This document shows positions 33,207 to 42,445 of a stretch of DNA of 64,000 nucleotides, in pieces. The position numbers and the translations under genes are program-made. Source of the stretch: an uncultured Pseudodesulfovibrio sp. (GTDB lineage: Bacteria; Desulfobacterota; Desulfovibrionia; Desulfovibrionales; Desulfovibrionaceae); the NCBI RefSeq assembly GCF_963664965.1, contig NZ_OY761823.1:1498001-1562000 (forward strand), written 5' to 3'. Position 1 is the stretch's first letter. Each line of letters starts with the position of its first letter. The notes beneath the pieces are model-generated. The model did no database searches, was not told the origin of the DNA, and was given only the letters and a program-made list of their open reading frames with translations.

Positions 33207-34249
33207 TCATTTCTCTGGTCGTATTGGTGCTCGCTGCCGGACTTGGCGTGGGTGGCTATTTCGGGCTTGAGTTCTGGAAGGAACGGCAGTTTCTGACCGT
33301 GCCGCCGGAAACGCCGGGGCGTGACATCGTTTTCCGGATTGAGCCGGGGCAGCCGTTCCTGACCATTGCCCGGAATTTGAAAACCGCCGGACTGGTTTCT
33401 GATACCCGCCGATTTCTCATGCTCGCACGGCGGACCGGAACCACCGTGTCCGTCAGGGCCGGAGAGTTTCGCCTGAACACGGGTTGGAAACCTGGTGAGG
33501 TGTTGCGGGAGCTGACCACCTCCGCAGGTATCATGAAAAAGGCCTCCATCCGCGAAGGGCTGACCTGGTGGCAGACGGCTGACCGTATTCAGGACGCCGG
33601 ACTCGGCACCCGCGAGGAGTTTGCCAAGGCCGTGCGTGATCCCGAACTGCTTGAAGCGTTTGATATTCAGGCGCGGGACGCCGAGGGATATCTGTTCCCG
33701 GAAACCTATCTGCTCACCCCGCCGAAAGGGGATCAGTCCCGGTACATGGCCGAGGTCATGATCCGGGAATTTTTCAGGAACGCGAAAAAGATCTGGCCCG
33801 GAGGCCTGCCGCCGTGGAAGGAACTGAACCGTTATGTCATCATTGCCTCACTGGTGGAAAAGGAAACCGGTGACCGGAGCGAAAGACGGTGTATTTCGGG
33901 CGTGTTTCACAACCGGTTGAAGAAACGGATGCTTATTCAGGCCGACCCCACCATTATTTACGGACTTGGTCCGTCGTTTGACGGCAATATCCGCAAAAGC
34001 CATCTGCGGGACAGGGAAAATTCCTACAATACATACGTCCATCGCGGACTTCCGCCCGGTCCCATCTGTTCACCCGGCCTTGACGCTCTCATGGCCGCAG
34101 TGAATCCCGAGCCGCATAACTACTTGTACTTTGTCGCAAAGGGCGATGGCTCCCACTATTTCAGCTCCACGTTGAGTGAGCACAACCGGGCCGTGGCAAA
34201 GTATCAGCTGCGGCGCAACAAGAAGACCTACCGTTCCACCAAGCAGTAG
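33185..34249 (+). CDS. mltG: endolytic transglycosylase MltG
   Basis: A 354-residue protein with one N-terminal TM helix, a LysM-like segment and the YceG domain with the catalytic glutamate in ASLVEKETGDRSER and FHNRLKKRMLIQADPTIIYG. MltG cuts nascent glycan strands near the inner membrane and sets their length. It overlaps ruvX (33185-33206), showing translational coupling. Confidence 0.93.
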   Translation: MARKRTIIISLVVLVLAAGLGVGGYFGLEFWKERQFLTVPPETPGRDIVFRIEPGQPFLTIARNLKTAGLVSDTRRFLMLARRTGTTVSVRAGEFRLNTGWKPGEVLRELTTSAGIMKKASIREGLTWWQTADRIQDAGLGTREEFAKAVRDPELLEAFDIQARDAEGYLFPETYLLTPPKGDQSRYMAEVMIREFFRNAKKIWPGGLPPWKELNRYVIIASLVEKETGDRSERRCISGVFHNRLKKRMLIQADPTIIYGLGPSFDGNIRKSHLRDRENSYNTYVHRGLPPGPICSPGLDALMAAVNPEPHNYLYFVAKGDGSHYFSSTLSEHNRAVAKYQLRRNKKTYRSTKQ

Positions 34250-34253
34250 TACC

Positions 34254-34282
34254 TTGCGATTTTCCGTTATTTTTTATAGTAT
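34254..34282 (+). promoter_or_regulatory. sigma-70-type promoter for the Ppx/GppA-like gene
   Basis: TTGCGA, a 17-nt spacer and TAGTAT lie 39 nt before the start at 34321. Confidence 0.5.
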
Positions 34283-34320
34283 ATTCAACGTTCTGACATG
34301 AAGTGCGTTGGAGAGTGCAT

Positions 34321-35349
34321 ATGTTTCGTTTCAGTCGTCTTTTCGTTCTGATCGGGTTTTTCATCACCGTCGCGTTGTGCCATCATGCGTCTGCACAGGA
34401 CAGTATCATTGTCCGCCGAGCGGCCTTTGATATCGGTTCTGCCGCGATCAAGTGTGTTATCGCGGATGTGGATATCGTGTCCGGACGCGTGGTCAAGGTG
34501 GTCAAGGACCTGACGCAGAAGGTCGACTTTGCTGAAGATCTGGCCCGTTCATATGACGGGAATTTCAGCAAGGAGATCATGAAGGAAGGGCTGGAAGCAC
34601 TCAGGAAGTTCAAGCTCGTTGCGCTGGAGAGGAGTGTGCGCGAATGGAGTGCCGTGAGCGGGGCGGCTTTTCAGAAGGCCCGCAATGGTCGCGCCTACTG
34701 TGTCACCATTCAGGACGAAACAGGCATTCCTTGCCGTATATCATCCGAACAGCAGGCTGCCATGCTCAGTTACCATGCCGTGCGTCTGGGGCTGAAAATG
34801 CCTGACGACAGCCTGCTAGTGTGGGACATCGGGGGCGGCAGCGCCCATATGACGACCCGCAATCTTGACGGCAGCATGACGTTTCATGCTGATAAGCTTG
34901 CTTCCGTATCTTTCAAGAACGTCGTGATCGAGAAAATCAAGGGGCAGGATATCAATGTCGTGTCCACGCCCAACCCCATGAACGAAGAAGAGGTTCAGCG
35001 GGCTCTTCAGTTGGTTGAGTCCCACATGGAGATGACGGTCAGGCAATCGCTCGCCGAACGGGTTGCAAAGGACAAGTTGCATGTCGTCGGTATTGGCGGT
35101 GTGTTCTCGTATGCCGTTCCCGAGATGCTCGGTGGGAAAAAAAACGAGTATACCTTGGCGGAAGTGGAAGCCGGAGTGAAAGAGTGGACCGGCAAATCCA
35201 ATGCGGATTTCAAGAGCGAATATGCCAGTTCACGTCTCACCAACCTCATTCTGATCATGGGTACCATGAAGACGCTCGGTATCAACCGGTTCTCCACACT
35301 CAACGTCAATCAGGCCGACGGCCTGCTCGTTGCTCCCGAGTTCTGGTAG
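34321..35349 (+). CDS. exported Ppx/GppA-like protein, altered active site
   Basis: A 342-residue protein that begins with a signal peptide (about 1-25, cleavage near ASAQD), unlike cytoplasmic Ppx/GppA enzymes. The actin-like fold is clear: FDIGSAAIK (phosphate-1, 36-44), AVSGAAFQKARNG, WDIGGGS (phosphate-2, 168-174) and GIGGVFS. The catalytic glutamate block of Ppx (ISGxEEAR) reads ISSEQQAAM, with both acidic residues replaced by Gln. It could bind polyphosphate or nucleotides without hydrolysis, in the periplasm. GGAG precedes ATG 34321. It converges on lepB with only 3 bp between stops. Confidence 0.75.
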   Translation: MFRFSRLFVLIGFFITVALCHHASAQDSIIVRRAAFDIGSAAIKCVIADVDIVSGRVVKVVKDLTQKVDFAEDLARSYDGNFSKEIMKEGLEALRKFKLVALERSVREWSAVSGAAFQKARNGRAYCVTIQDETGIPCRISSEQQAAMLSYHAVRLGLKMPDDSLLVWDIGGGSAHMTTRNLDGSMTFHADKLASVSFKNVVIEKIKGQDINVVSTPNPMNEEEVQRALQLVESHMEMTVRQSLAERVAKDKLHVVGIGGVFSYAVPEMLGGKKNEYTLAEVEAGVKEWTGKSNADFKSEYASSRLTNLILIMGTMKTLGINRFSTLNVNQADGLLVAPEFW

Positions 35350-35352
35350 GAC

Positions 35353-36192
35353 TTATCTGAGTACTTCGCCGAACCTGCCCAGCCATTCTTCTGAATCCAT
35401 ATTGCCGGGAAAGTAGATGTACTTGGTCCGTGCCGTGATGTCCTGTCGCCTGACCGGCCCGATCCAGCGTGAGTCATAGGACTCTTCGCGGTTGTCTCCC
35501 ATGACGAAATATTCGTCCGTGCCCAGCGTCACAGGGGCGAAATTGTCGCGGACTGGCATGAAGTGCGTCTTCGTGTGATGCGCGTATGGCTCCGTGAGCG
35601 GTTTCCCATCAATGAAAACGATCTGCTGCTTGATGGAAAGTGTTTCTCCGGGCAGGCCGATGATCCGTTTGACAAAGTTTACGCCGTTTTCCTCATTGAA
35701 AAATATGATGATGTCACCGCGATGAACAGGTTCGGTTTCACCGAGAATCTCTGCCGTGAAATGATCTCCGATCTGCAACGTGGGCAGCATGGAGCCTGAC
35801 GGCGCTTTGAACGCCTCGTAGCTGTGTGCCGTGACAATTGCTTCAAGCGCGGTTCCTGCGCCGACATTGAGCAGGATGACGAGCAAATATACCCACCATT
35901 TGTTCCAACGCTGCAATGCATAGTCCCGCTGCCTGCGTGCTTCCCGCCATGCGTCGATGCTGACGCCGATCCAAAAGATCAGCCCTGCGGTTATTCCGAC
36001 GGCAAGTCCGGTGAAGGTGCCGATGCAAAATGGAATGATCAGGCCCAGAAGTATGCTGACGGCACAGAGAACAAGGCCTTTTTGAAGGCTGCCGTTGTAG
36101 ATATGTCCGGTGCCTGATGTGATAAGCGAGAGAAGCAGGGCGAGCCACGGTTTTCGTGGTTTGCAGGTGTCCTGTGTGAGGGGGGCTGGCAT
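35353..36192 (-). CDS. lepB: signal peptidase I with an extra N-terminal membrane domain
   Basis: A 279-residue protein. About 100 N-terminal residues form several hydrophobic helices of a TM2/DUF5683-like kind (LALLLSLITSGTGHIYNG), before the peptidase: APSGSMLPTL with the nucleophile Ser, VKRIIGLPGE with the general-base Lys, and GDNREESYDSRWIGPV (box E). Signal peptidase I removes signal peptides from exported proteins. AAGGA is 6 nt before ATG 36192. Many bacteria carry more than one copy, and this fused form may have a particular client or membrane location. Confidence 0.92.
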   Translation of the reverse strand: MPAPLTQDTCKPRKPWLALLLSLITSGTGHIYNGSLQKGLVLCAVSILLGLIIPFCIGTFTGLAVGITAGLIFWIGVSIDAWREARRQRDYALQRWNKWWVYLLVILLNVGAGTALEAIVTAHSYEAFKAPSGSMLPTLQIGDHFTAEILGETEPVHRGDIIIFFNEENGVNFVKRIIGLPGETLSIKQQIVFIDGKPLTEPYAHHTKTHFMPVRDNFAPVTLGTDEYFVMGDNREESYDSRWIGPVRRQDITARTKYIYFPGNMDSEEWLGRFGEVLR

Positions 36193-36261
36193 GTGATGTC
36201 CTTCCTGTTTCGTCAGAAATTGCCAGAATTTTTGACAAAAAGAAATAAAGGATAGGGAATA

Positions 36262-36299
36262 TAGAAAAAGCCCCGAAAGAGTGTTCTTTCGGGGCTTTT
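36262..36299 (-). terminator. terminator of the FAD/Fe-S dehydrogenase gene
   Basis: A perfect 15-bp stem AAAAGCCCCGAAAGA / TCTTTCGGGGCTTTT with a GTGT loop; the - strand continues in T residues. It separates the dehydrogenase from lepB. Confidence 0.9.
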
Positions 36300-36329
36300 G
36301 GTATTCAGGGGGACTGTCGAAGCGGCGTG

Positions 36330-39300
36330 TTAGCCACGGCCTTTGCGTTCGACCGTTTTCAGCAGTTGCTTGAGTTCCTTGCGCCATTTGGCTCCGCCGA
36401 TGCATTCAGCCAGATATTCAGCAGTGTGAATGACCCGGTTGTTGCGTTTCATCTGGAGCATGGAGCGCTTGATACCGACCTTGCAGGACGGGCAGCCGAC
36501 CACGACGGGTTTGCTTTCGTTCGTTCCAAGGTCGCTTTTGAGCTGTTCCTGCTTGTTGGCGCGCAGCACGTTGTAAATGGCGGGGCTGGTCAATGCGCCG
36601 AGGCCCGATTCGCCGCAGCAGCCCGGTGAAACCGAGATGTCGGCACCGGTGGTTTCGGCAAGACCGGAGCGGTACATTTCCGCCGCTTTGGTCTTGGGTG
36701 CGCCGACCCATTCCGCGTGGCATGCGGCGTGGTAGAGAACATCTTCGGTCTGACGGACTGCGGGCAGCCGACCCAGAAGGAACTGGACAACGTCCTGATG
36801 ATTCATGGGGTCAACCAGTTCACCGGAGAAGTCGTAGGTCTCCAGTGATTCGCGGCAGGTTCCGCAGGCCGTGAGCAGGGTCGTCGCCTTGAGGCCTGCC
36901 TTGCCGGTCTTGACCAGCAGGTCGAGGAAGGCCTGTACGTTGCGGTGACGATTGGTCTTGTATGCTTCTTCGCAACCACTTGCCAGCAGCGGGTATCCGC
37001 AGCACATGTGGTGATCGGGCAGGACCACGTTCACGCCGGACTTGAGCAGCAGGTACACCGAGGCCATGCCGATGGAACGCGAGAAGAGCGATCCGCCGCA
37101 GCCGGGGAAGTAGAGTACTGTCTCGTCCGGTTTTGCCAGACGGTTTTTGAATATGGAGCCGGACTCGAGTTTCAGTTCCTCGGAGAGGCTGCGGAAATCG
37201 ATGTGCGGGCTGCGGTTCTTGATGATCGGTGATTCGATGCGCGACAGCCATCGGGCAGGAACCATGCCTACCGTCTTGTCCTGAAGCGTCTGGCCGACGG
37301 ACAGCAGCTTGGCCGTGACAGGCACAGTGCTTGCCGGGTTCTTCGCCAGATTCTTGAGGATGATCTGCTTGAGTGGATGGCCGGACTTGCCCTTGGAATC
37401 AAGGAAGGAGCGCATGGACAGGGCGGCGCCTGCCGAGTCGATCTTCACCGGGCAGACAGCCTGACACTTGCCGCAGGCCGTGCAATGGTCGATCAGGTCG
37501 CGCAGTTCGGCCATGAGCTCGGAAGCGGGTTCACCGGACTGGATCTGCGAGTAGTAGATGCCTTCGATGATCGCGCCCAACGAGATGTTCTTGTTGCGCG
37601 GATGGTACATCAGCCCCTTGGCCGGGTGGTACATGGGGCAGACCTGTTTGCATTTGCCGCAGCGGGTGCAGGTCTGGATGTTTTTCAGCAGGTTCATCAA
37701 GGCTTCCTTGTCCTTGAGTGCGGTCTCGTCGAGATCGTTGATGAGCCTGTTGAATGAGAAGGTGAACGGAATGCTCGGCAGTTCACGCTTGGTGAGCTTG
37801 CCGGGGTTGAACACGTCGTTCGGGTCCATCTCTTCCTTGTACGCTGCCAGCGCCTTGATCTTTTCCTCGCCGAGGAATGCGATCTTGGTGATGCCGATGC
37901 CGTGTTCGCCCGAGACTTCACCACCCATTTCAAGGACTCTGGTCATGACTTCTTCGGCCGCTTCATGGGCCGAGGCAAGCATTTCGGCGTCGTTGGAGTT
38001 GACCGGCAGGTTGACGTGGCAGTTGCCGTCACCAGCGTGCATGTGGTTGGCGATGACGATGCGTTTCTGCTGCATCTCATGCCACATGGCGTTGATTTCC
38101 CGATCGAGTTTCGGATAGCTGTCGCGCAGTTTCACGAAAAGGAACCGGCACTGGGCCTCCTGCTCCTGATCGGACAGGTCGCGGGATGTCAGTTCGCCGT
38201 CGAGAATGGCCCGGGCGCGGTCAAGACCGGTCTTGATGTCGGGGTCTTCGTAATTGACGGTCTCCATCTCGCGGATTTTATGCAGGGTCTTGCGGTAAAT
38301 CTTTGCCAGATAGATGAGGTTCAGGTCTTCGAGGAATTCAGAGAACTCCGGGATGACCTCCATGGGAATGACCACGTCTTCGTTGATCTTGAATCCCGAG
38401 GTGCGCTTGGCAATGGCGGAAAGCTTGTGGCGGTCTTCCCAGAACAGTTCGGCTTCTTTGGCGTCGCGGGCTGCGAAGATGTCCACACCGTCATACGGTT
38501 GAGCCAGTGCCACGATGGTCTGGCAGGCCGCATCGAGCGCTTCCTCGTCGTCAGAGTCCAACTGGAGAATCAGCACGGAGATCGGATCGCCTTCGTACTG
38601 GGTGGACTTGGCCTGATATTCGATGGCCTGTACGTACTTGGGACCGAATTCCTCAAGAGCGGAAATCTTGACGAGGTCGCCTTCCTCTCGAATGTTGTCA
38701 CGCAGGCCGACCACGTCCTTGATGACGAACATGGCGTTCTTCATGGAGCGGCCGTAGAATTCCAGGCACAGGGTGCGGGAATGCTTCAGAGTGGGGTAGC
38801 AGACAAAGGTTGCCACGGTGATGATGCCGTCGGTTCCTTCCTTCTGCACTCCGGGCAGGCCGCCGAGATATTTGTTGGATACGTCCTTGCCCAGCCCTTC
38901 GCCGCGGATTTCGCCGCCGTCGAGGTCGACCGTGTCAAGCAGGGTGCCGAATTCATCGAAGATTTCAAAGGTCGCCACTTCATCCGTGTAGATTTTGTGA
39001 CGAGGGTGATTTTTGCGGCGTACCTCCACCAGCGTCCCGTCGGGCATGACGATGCGGTACGACAGGATGTTGTCGATGGTGGTGCCGTATTCGAAGGCGA
39101 ACGGGCCGCCTGCGTTTTCCGCAAGGTTGCCGCCGAGGCTGGAGCCTGCCTTGGAAGCGGGATCGACCGTGAAAAGCAGGTCCTTTTTCGCGGCAGCCTG
39201 AATGGCGTTCAGTGTGATGACGCCGGATTCTACGGTGATGGTGCGGGCATCGGTGTCGATGTCCAGAATCTTCTTGAACCGGGAAAGGGACAGGATCACG

Positions 39301-39854
39301 GTGCGTCCCATGGCCGGAATCGCTCCACCTGTCAGGCCGGTGCCGCCGCCGCGCGGAATGATGGCGAACTTCAGTTCGTTGGCAAGGCGCACGATGCTGC
39401 GAATTTGATGTTCGTTCTCCGGGAACAGGACGAGCATGGGAAGTTCCATGCGAAGGTCTGTGGCGTCGGTGGCCGACTCGATGCGGCAGTGCGGTTCGTC
39501 ACCGATGTTCTCGGCGGGCATGAAGTTGCCGAGTCGGCTGATCAGTTCGCTACGGAATTTCTGGTCCGCGTCAAAGCGCTCCCAGAACAGTTCTATGCCG
39601 GTGGACAGAATCTTGCCGAACCCTTCGGAAAGAAGGGGTTTGGACATATTCAGTCGCCGGTCCACGGATTTGCGGACCAGTTCCGGGTCGATGAATGGGT
39701 TGTAGCGCACCATGAAAAGTTCGGCGGCCAGATTGGACGCAAGTTTCTTTACGCCTTCTGGCCAGTGCTGGTAGCGCTCCATGTCAACCACGCCGAGGGC
39801 GCGGGTGATGAGCTGTTCGTCTGATATGGAAATATGGGGTCCGAGCTGGGCCAT
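36330..39854 (-). CDS. FAD and Fe-S D-lactate/glycolate-type dehydrogenase
   Basis: A 1,174-residue fused flavoprotein. FAD-binding type 4 domain (about 135-370, PRGGGTGLTGG at 168-178), FAD-oxidase C-terminal domain (about 400-685, HMHAGDGNCH and GEHGIG), two [4Fe-4S] ferredoxin motifs (Cys729, 732, 735, 739 and Cys791, 794, 797, 801) and two cysteine-rich CCG modules (HHMCCGYP at 948-955 and PGCCGESG at 1078-1085). It oxidises a 2-hydroxy acid such as D-lactate in the cytoplasm and passes electrons on. Lactate is a main electron donor of this group. GGAG precedes ATG 39854. The exact substrate is inferred. Confidence 0.9.
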   Translation of the reverse strand: MAQLGPHISISDEQLITRALGVVDMERYQHWPEGVKKLASNLAAELFMVRYNPFIDPELVRKSVDRRLNMSKPLLSEGFGKILSTGIELFWERFDADQKFRSELISRLGNFMPAENIGDEPHCRIESATDATDLRMELPMLVLFPENEHQIRSIVRLANELKFAIIPRGGGTGLTGGAIPAMGRTVILSLSRFKKILDIDTDARTITVESGVITLNAIQAAAKKDLLFTVDPASKAGSSLGGNLAENAGGPFAFEYGTTIDNILSYRIVMPDGTLVEVRRKNHPRHKIYTDEVATFEIFDEFGTLLDTVDLDGGEIRGEGLGKDVSNKYLGGLPGVQKEGTDGIITVATFVCYPTLKHSRTLCLEFYGRSMKNAMFVIKDVVGLRDNIREEGDLVKISALEEFGPKYVQAIEYQAKSTQYEGDPISVLILQLDSDDEEALDAACQTIVALAQPYDGVDIFAARDAKEAELFWEDRHKLSAIAKRTSGFKINEDVVIPMEVIPEFSEFLEDLNLIYLAKIYRKTLHKIREMETVNYEDPDIKTGLDRARAILDGELTSRDLSDQEQEAQCRFLFVKLRDSYPKLDREINAMWHEMQQKRIVIANHMHAGDGNCHVNLPVNSNDAEMLASAHEAAEEVMTRVLEMGGEVSGEHGIGITKIAFLGEEKIKALAAYKEEMDPNDVFNPGKLTKRELPSIPFTFSFNRLINDLDETALKDKEALMNLLKNIQTCTRCGKCKQVCPMYHPAKGLMYHPRNKNISLGAIIEGIYYSQIQSGEPASELMAELRDLIDHCTACGKCQAVCPVKIDSAGAALSMRSFLDSKGKSGHPLKQIILKNLAKNPASTVPVTAKLLSVGQTLQDKTVGMVPARWLSRIESPIIKNRSPHIDFRSLSEELKLESGSIFKNRLAKPDETVLYFPGCGGSLFSRSIGMASVYLLLKSGVNVVLPDHHMCCGYPLLASGCEEAYKTNRHRNVQAFLDLLVKTGKAGLKATTLLTACGTCRESLETYDFSGELVDPMNHQDVVQFLLGRLPAVRQTEDVLYHAACHAEWVGAPKTKAAEMYRSGLAETTGADISVSPGCCGESGLGALTSPAIYNVLRANKQEQLKSDLGTNESKPVVVGCPSCKVGIKRSMLQMKRNNRVIHTAEYLAECIGGAKWRKELKQLLKTVERKGRG

Positions 39855-40063
39855 GTCATTATACTCCAGGAAATGTGTTGAAGAGGGTCTGAGTACGCAC
39901 TCTTCGTCCGAAAGGCAAGTATAGGAACGGTCGCTCGGGTTGGCAAGGCGGAGGAGTGCTTGAAATTCAGGCAGGCCGGTCTGCATCAAAGAGCAGGGGA
40001 CAGTCGGGGCGAAGCCGTTAACCTTTCAGGCTTTTGTTTTTTTCGAGCTTGTGATCTCAGCAG

Positions 40064-40090
40064 AAAGGCCACCCTTTATGAGTGGCCTTT
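40064..40090 (-). terminator. terminator of the HD-GYP gene at 40103
   Basis: AAAGGCCAC / GTGGCCTTT stem with a 9-nt loop just past the stop; the - strand T tract is short (TTTC), so strength is moderate. Confidence 0.6.
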
Positions 40091-40102
40091 TCCGTTTTTT
40101 CA

Positions 40103-41368
40103 TTACTCGATGAAATACGTGATTTTGGCTCTTGGAGAGAGGTACTCCAGAATTTCCTGCGGCAGGCGGCTGAGGCGTATGGATTTTTCTACCCGCAGGT
40201 CGGGTTCGTCTGCCAGATCCACGATGAGCGCTTCCTTCTTGGGAACATCCTCATCATACAACACGACACTCGGATTGAGCTGGTTTTTCGGGTTTACCGA
40301 CATCACCATTCCGATGGAACCGTTGGACAGCTCCACCACCGTGCCCGGGGGGTATACGCCGAGACAACGGATGAACAGGGCCAACAGCTCGACGTTGAAA
40401 AACTGTTTCTGCTGGCCGAACATGTAGGACAGCGCCAGATAAGGTGTCAGCGAATCCGTTGGTTCCGGCTGGTTGCAGTGATTGTCATAGGTGTCGGCAA
40501 TGGCCACGATGTGCGCGAGGCGGTTGATGGAATCACCCTTGAGCCCGAGGGGAAATCCGGAACCGTCCATGCGTTCGTGGTGCTGGGCCACAACACGGGT
40601 CGCGGCCTTGGGGAAATTTTCCATCTGCGAGACAATGGCTGCGCCGAATTCAGCATGCCTGTTCAGCATCTCCTGCTCGGGCCGCGTCAGGGTGCCCCGT
40701 TTCTTCAGGAGTTTTTTGGGAATCTGTGCCTTGCCGATGTCGTGGAAAAGCGCGCCCATGCCGAGAGCGGTCATTTCCTCTTTTGAAAGTCCGGCTTCCC
40801 TGCCGACCATCATGGACAGGATGGCCACGTTCATGGGATGCGAATAGGCATTTTCCGAGGGGGACATGACGTTCATCAGGTGCAGGGTGGATTCGCGGTC
40901 TTCCAGAAAAAGGCCGGACATCCGATTCACGAATCCGAGCGCGTCCTCGACCGAGGCGATATTGCCGCCCAGCATGTTTTTTATGATGTTGTTGAATGTC
41001 TTGATGCAGAGGGTGAAACGTTCCTCGCATTCCGCAATGTGCTGCTTTTTGGCGCGCAGGCGGCGAGCCCGTTCCTTTTTGACTTCCCACAGGTGATCGA
41101 TGGCTTCCTGGCTGAGTTCGGATTCTGGTTCCGTCTCGGCTTCCGGTTTTTCGTCGGGACGAAGCGGCAGGACATCGCTTTTCTCCGGAATACAAATGAC
41201 TTCGCGGATACCCAGCTTGCGAAGCAGGGCGATTTGTTCGTCGTCCTTGACCTTGAAGCTGCTGAAAAGGAATGGGTGCTCGAACCAACTGGTTTTTTCC
41301 AGTCGGATGAAAACTCCGGGCCGGAGCTGGCTCACCTGGATGCGGTATTCGGGTACGCGGGAATTCAT
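40103..41368 (-). CDS. DUF3391 and HD-GYP phosphodiesterase-type protein
   Basis: A 421-residue soluble protein: DUF3391-like N-terminus (QVSQLRPGVFIRLEKTSWF), a highly charged linker (about 70-115), then HD-GYP with HDIGKAQIPKKLL, HHERMDGSGFP and ADTYDNHCNQP. The GYP signature is GFP here, a change known in active members. A C-terminal segment follows (about 320-421). It should degrade cyclic di-GMP, reducing adhesion and favouring motility. The AT-rich 392-bp region upstream separates it from the next gene and must hold its promoter. Confidence 0.88.
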   Translation of the reverse strand: MNSRVPEYRIQVSQLRPGVFIRLEKTSWFEHPFLFSSFKVKDDEQIALLRKLGIREVICIPEKSDVLPLRPDEKPEAETEPESELSQEAIDHLWEVKKERARRLRAKKQHIAECEERFTLCIKTFNNIIKNMLGGNIASVEDALGFVNRMSGLFLEDRESTLHLMNVMSPSENAYSHPMNVAILSMMVGREAGLSKEEMTALGMGALFHDIGKAQIPKKLLKKRGTLTRPEQEMLNRHAEFGAAIVSQMENFPKAATRVVAQHHERMDGSGFPLGLKGDSINRLAHIVAIADTYDNHCNQPEPTDSLTPYLALSYMFGQQKQFFNVELLALFIRCLGVYPPGTVVELSNGSIGMVMSVNPKNQLNPSVVLYDEDVPKKEALIVDLADEPDLRVEKSIRLSRLPQEILEYLSPRAKITYFIE

Positions 41369-41760
41369 AGTATTTTACTCATATGGCTCATTGCTGCGAA
41401 AAGATACTACTTCTTTGCGGAAGAAATCAAGAAAAATGCCAAATAATATAAACGATTCAGGCTTTGTTTTTGTGTGTTTCGTTGAGAATTCTCACGAATA
41501 TTCCCCGTTTGGGAGCGGCAGCGGAAATGTGATGTTTTTGCCCAATGAAATTCGGAGAAAGTTCATTTGGCTTGTAATAAAAAGTAAAATGAGTTAAAAT
41601 AAAAAATTTTAGTATAGAGGACAAGGAGTTGGGCGAAAGTAGGGCGAAAAAGGCCGCCTTCCTTCGTTGCGCTTACCGGAATATTGCGTTACCAGAGCCT
41701 TTGGGGAAATGAATTTGTAGCGTTTTTATTTGAAAAAGTTCTATGTTTAAGGGCGGTTCT
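41369..41760. other. AT-rich divergent intergenic region
   Basis: There is no supported gene in these 392 bp, which separate the HD-GYP gene (-) from the membrane-protein pair (+). TTAAAAT-AAAAA-ATTTTAG (about 41595-41615) is an inverted repeat that could be an operator; AT-rich runs near 41440 and 41590 could hold the two promoters. A + strand AAGGAG at about 41624 has no open frame behind it. Confidence 0.5.
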
Positions 41761-42246
41761 ATGGTTGGGAGAAAAAACGATTCGCGTATGCTCAAGGGGA
41801 GTGTCGTCGCGATATTGCTTTGCTGCATGATCGGTGTGATTGCGTTCAAGGTTGGTGTTTTGCAATCCGCTAGTTCCGACTCAGACGGGCTGTCCGGCAT
41901 CGTCTCTGTCAAGGGAACTGTCAAGGAAGAGGCTTTGAAGCTGACTCGCGCAGAGGTCGGCAAGCTCAATCGGGTCGTTGATGAGCACAAAGGAACGTTT
42001 ACCAAGGTCGATCTTTTTCTGGATGCCAAGGGGGACGCCCGTAATATCAAGCCGAAAACCGTCCTGATCTGGGCCATGGTTCTCGAAACCAACGGCGAGT
42101 GTGAAGTGCGTTCCTGGAGTCGCAAGATTCCCCGTGCTGAACTGGTGCAGCAGATGGTCCAGTACATGAATAAAGCGGCCAAGGAGTATGAGCAGTTCAA
42201 GAAGTTCCCTGACGTGAAACAGAATTTTAAGTGCCTTTACATTTAA
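41761..42246 (+). CDS. membrane-anchored protein of unknown family, tandem paralogue 1
   Basis: A 161-residue protein I do not recognise: one TM helix (about 15-37, VVAILLCCMIGVIAFKVGV) then a periplasmic domain of about 120 residues, with VSVKGTVKEEALKLTRAEV, TVLIWAMVLETNGECEVRSW and the C-terminal KCLYI. Its neighbour at 42446-42943 has the same plan and matching blocks, so the pair is a tandem duplication. AAGGG is 7 nt before ATG 41761. It is followed by its own strong terminator, so the two copies may be expressed separately. Confidence 0.7.
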   Translation: MVGRKNDSRMLKGSVVAILLCCMIGVIAFKVGVLQSASSDSDGLSGIVSVKGTVKEEALKLTRAEVGKLNRVVDEHKGTFTKVDLFLDAKGDARNIKPKTVLIWAMVLETNGECEVRSWSRKIPRAELVQQMVQYMNKAAKEYEQFKKFPDVKQNFKCLYI

Positions 42247-42276
42247 GCGCGTCGTAGAATTTATTCCAGAATAAGT

Positions 42277-42312
42277 GAAAGCCCCGGATGAAAGTCCGGG
42301 GCTTTCTTGTTT
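42277..42312 (+). terminator. terminator between the tandem membrane-protein genes
   Basis: GAAAGCCCCGGA-TGAAAG-TCCGGGGCTTTC, a perfect 12-bp stem, followed by T-rich sequence. Confidence 0.85.
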
Positions 42313-42445
42313 TCTTTTTTTGAATCGGGAGAATTTCCCGAGTGTTGTCAGTGTCTTCAAACCCGTGTAGGGAGGATGATTGAATGCTTTGTCGCTTTTT
42401 CTATTGGTGGGGAAAGTGAGTAGGGCTTTTATCGGAAAATCTGGC

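Noticed and set aside
37902-39824. 640-residue open frame on the + strand inside the FAD dehydrogenase gene
   Set aside because: The - strand gene has complete FAD and Fe-S motifs over the same span; the + frame is a His/Gly/Phe-rich mirror of it with no recognisable domain.
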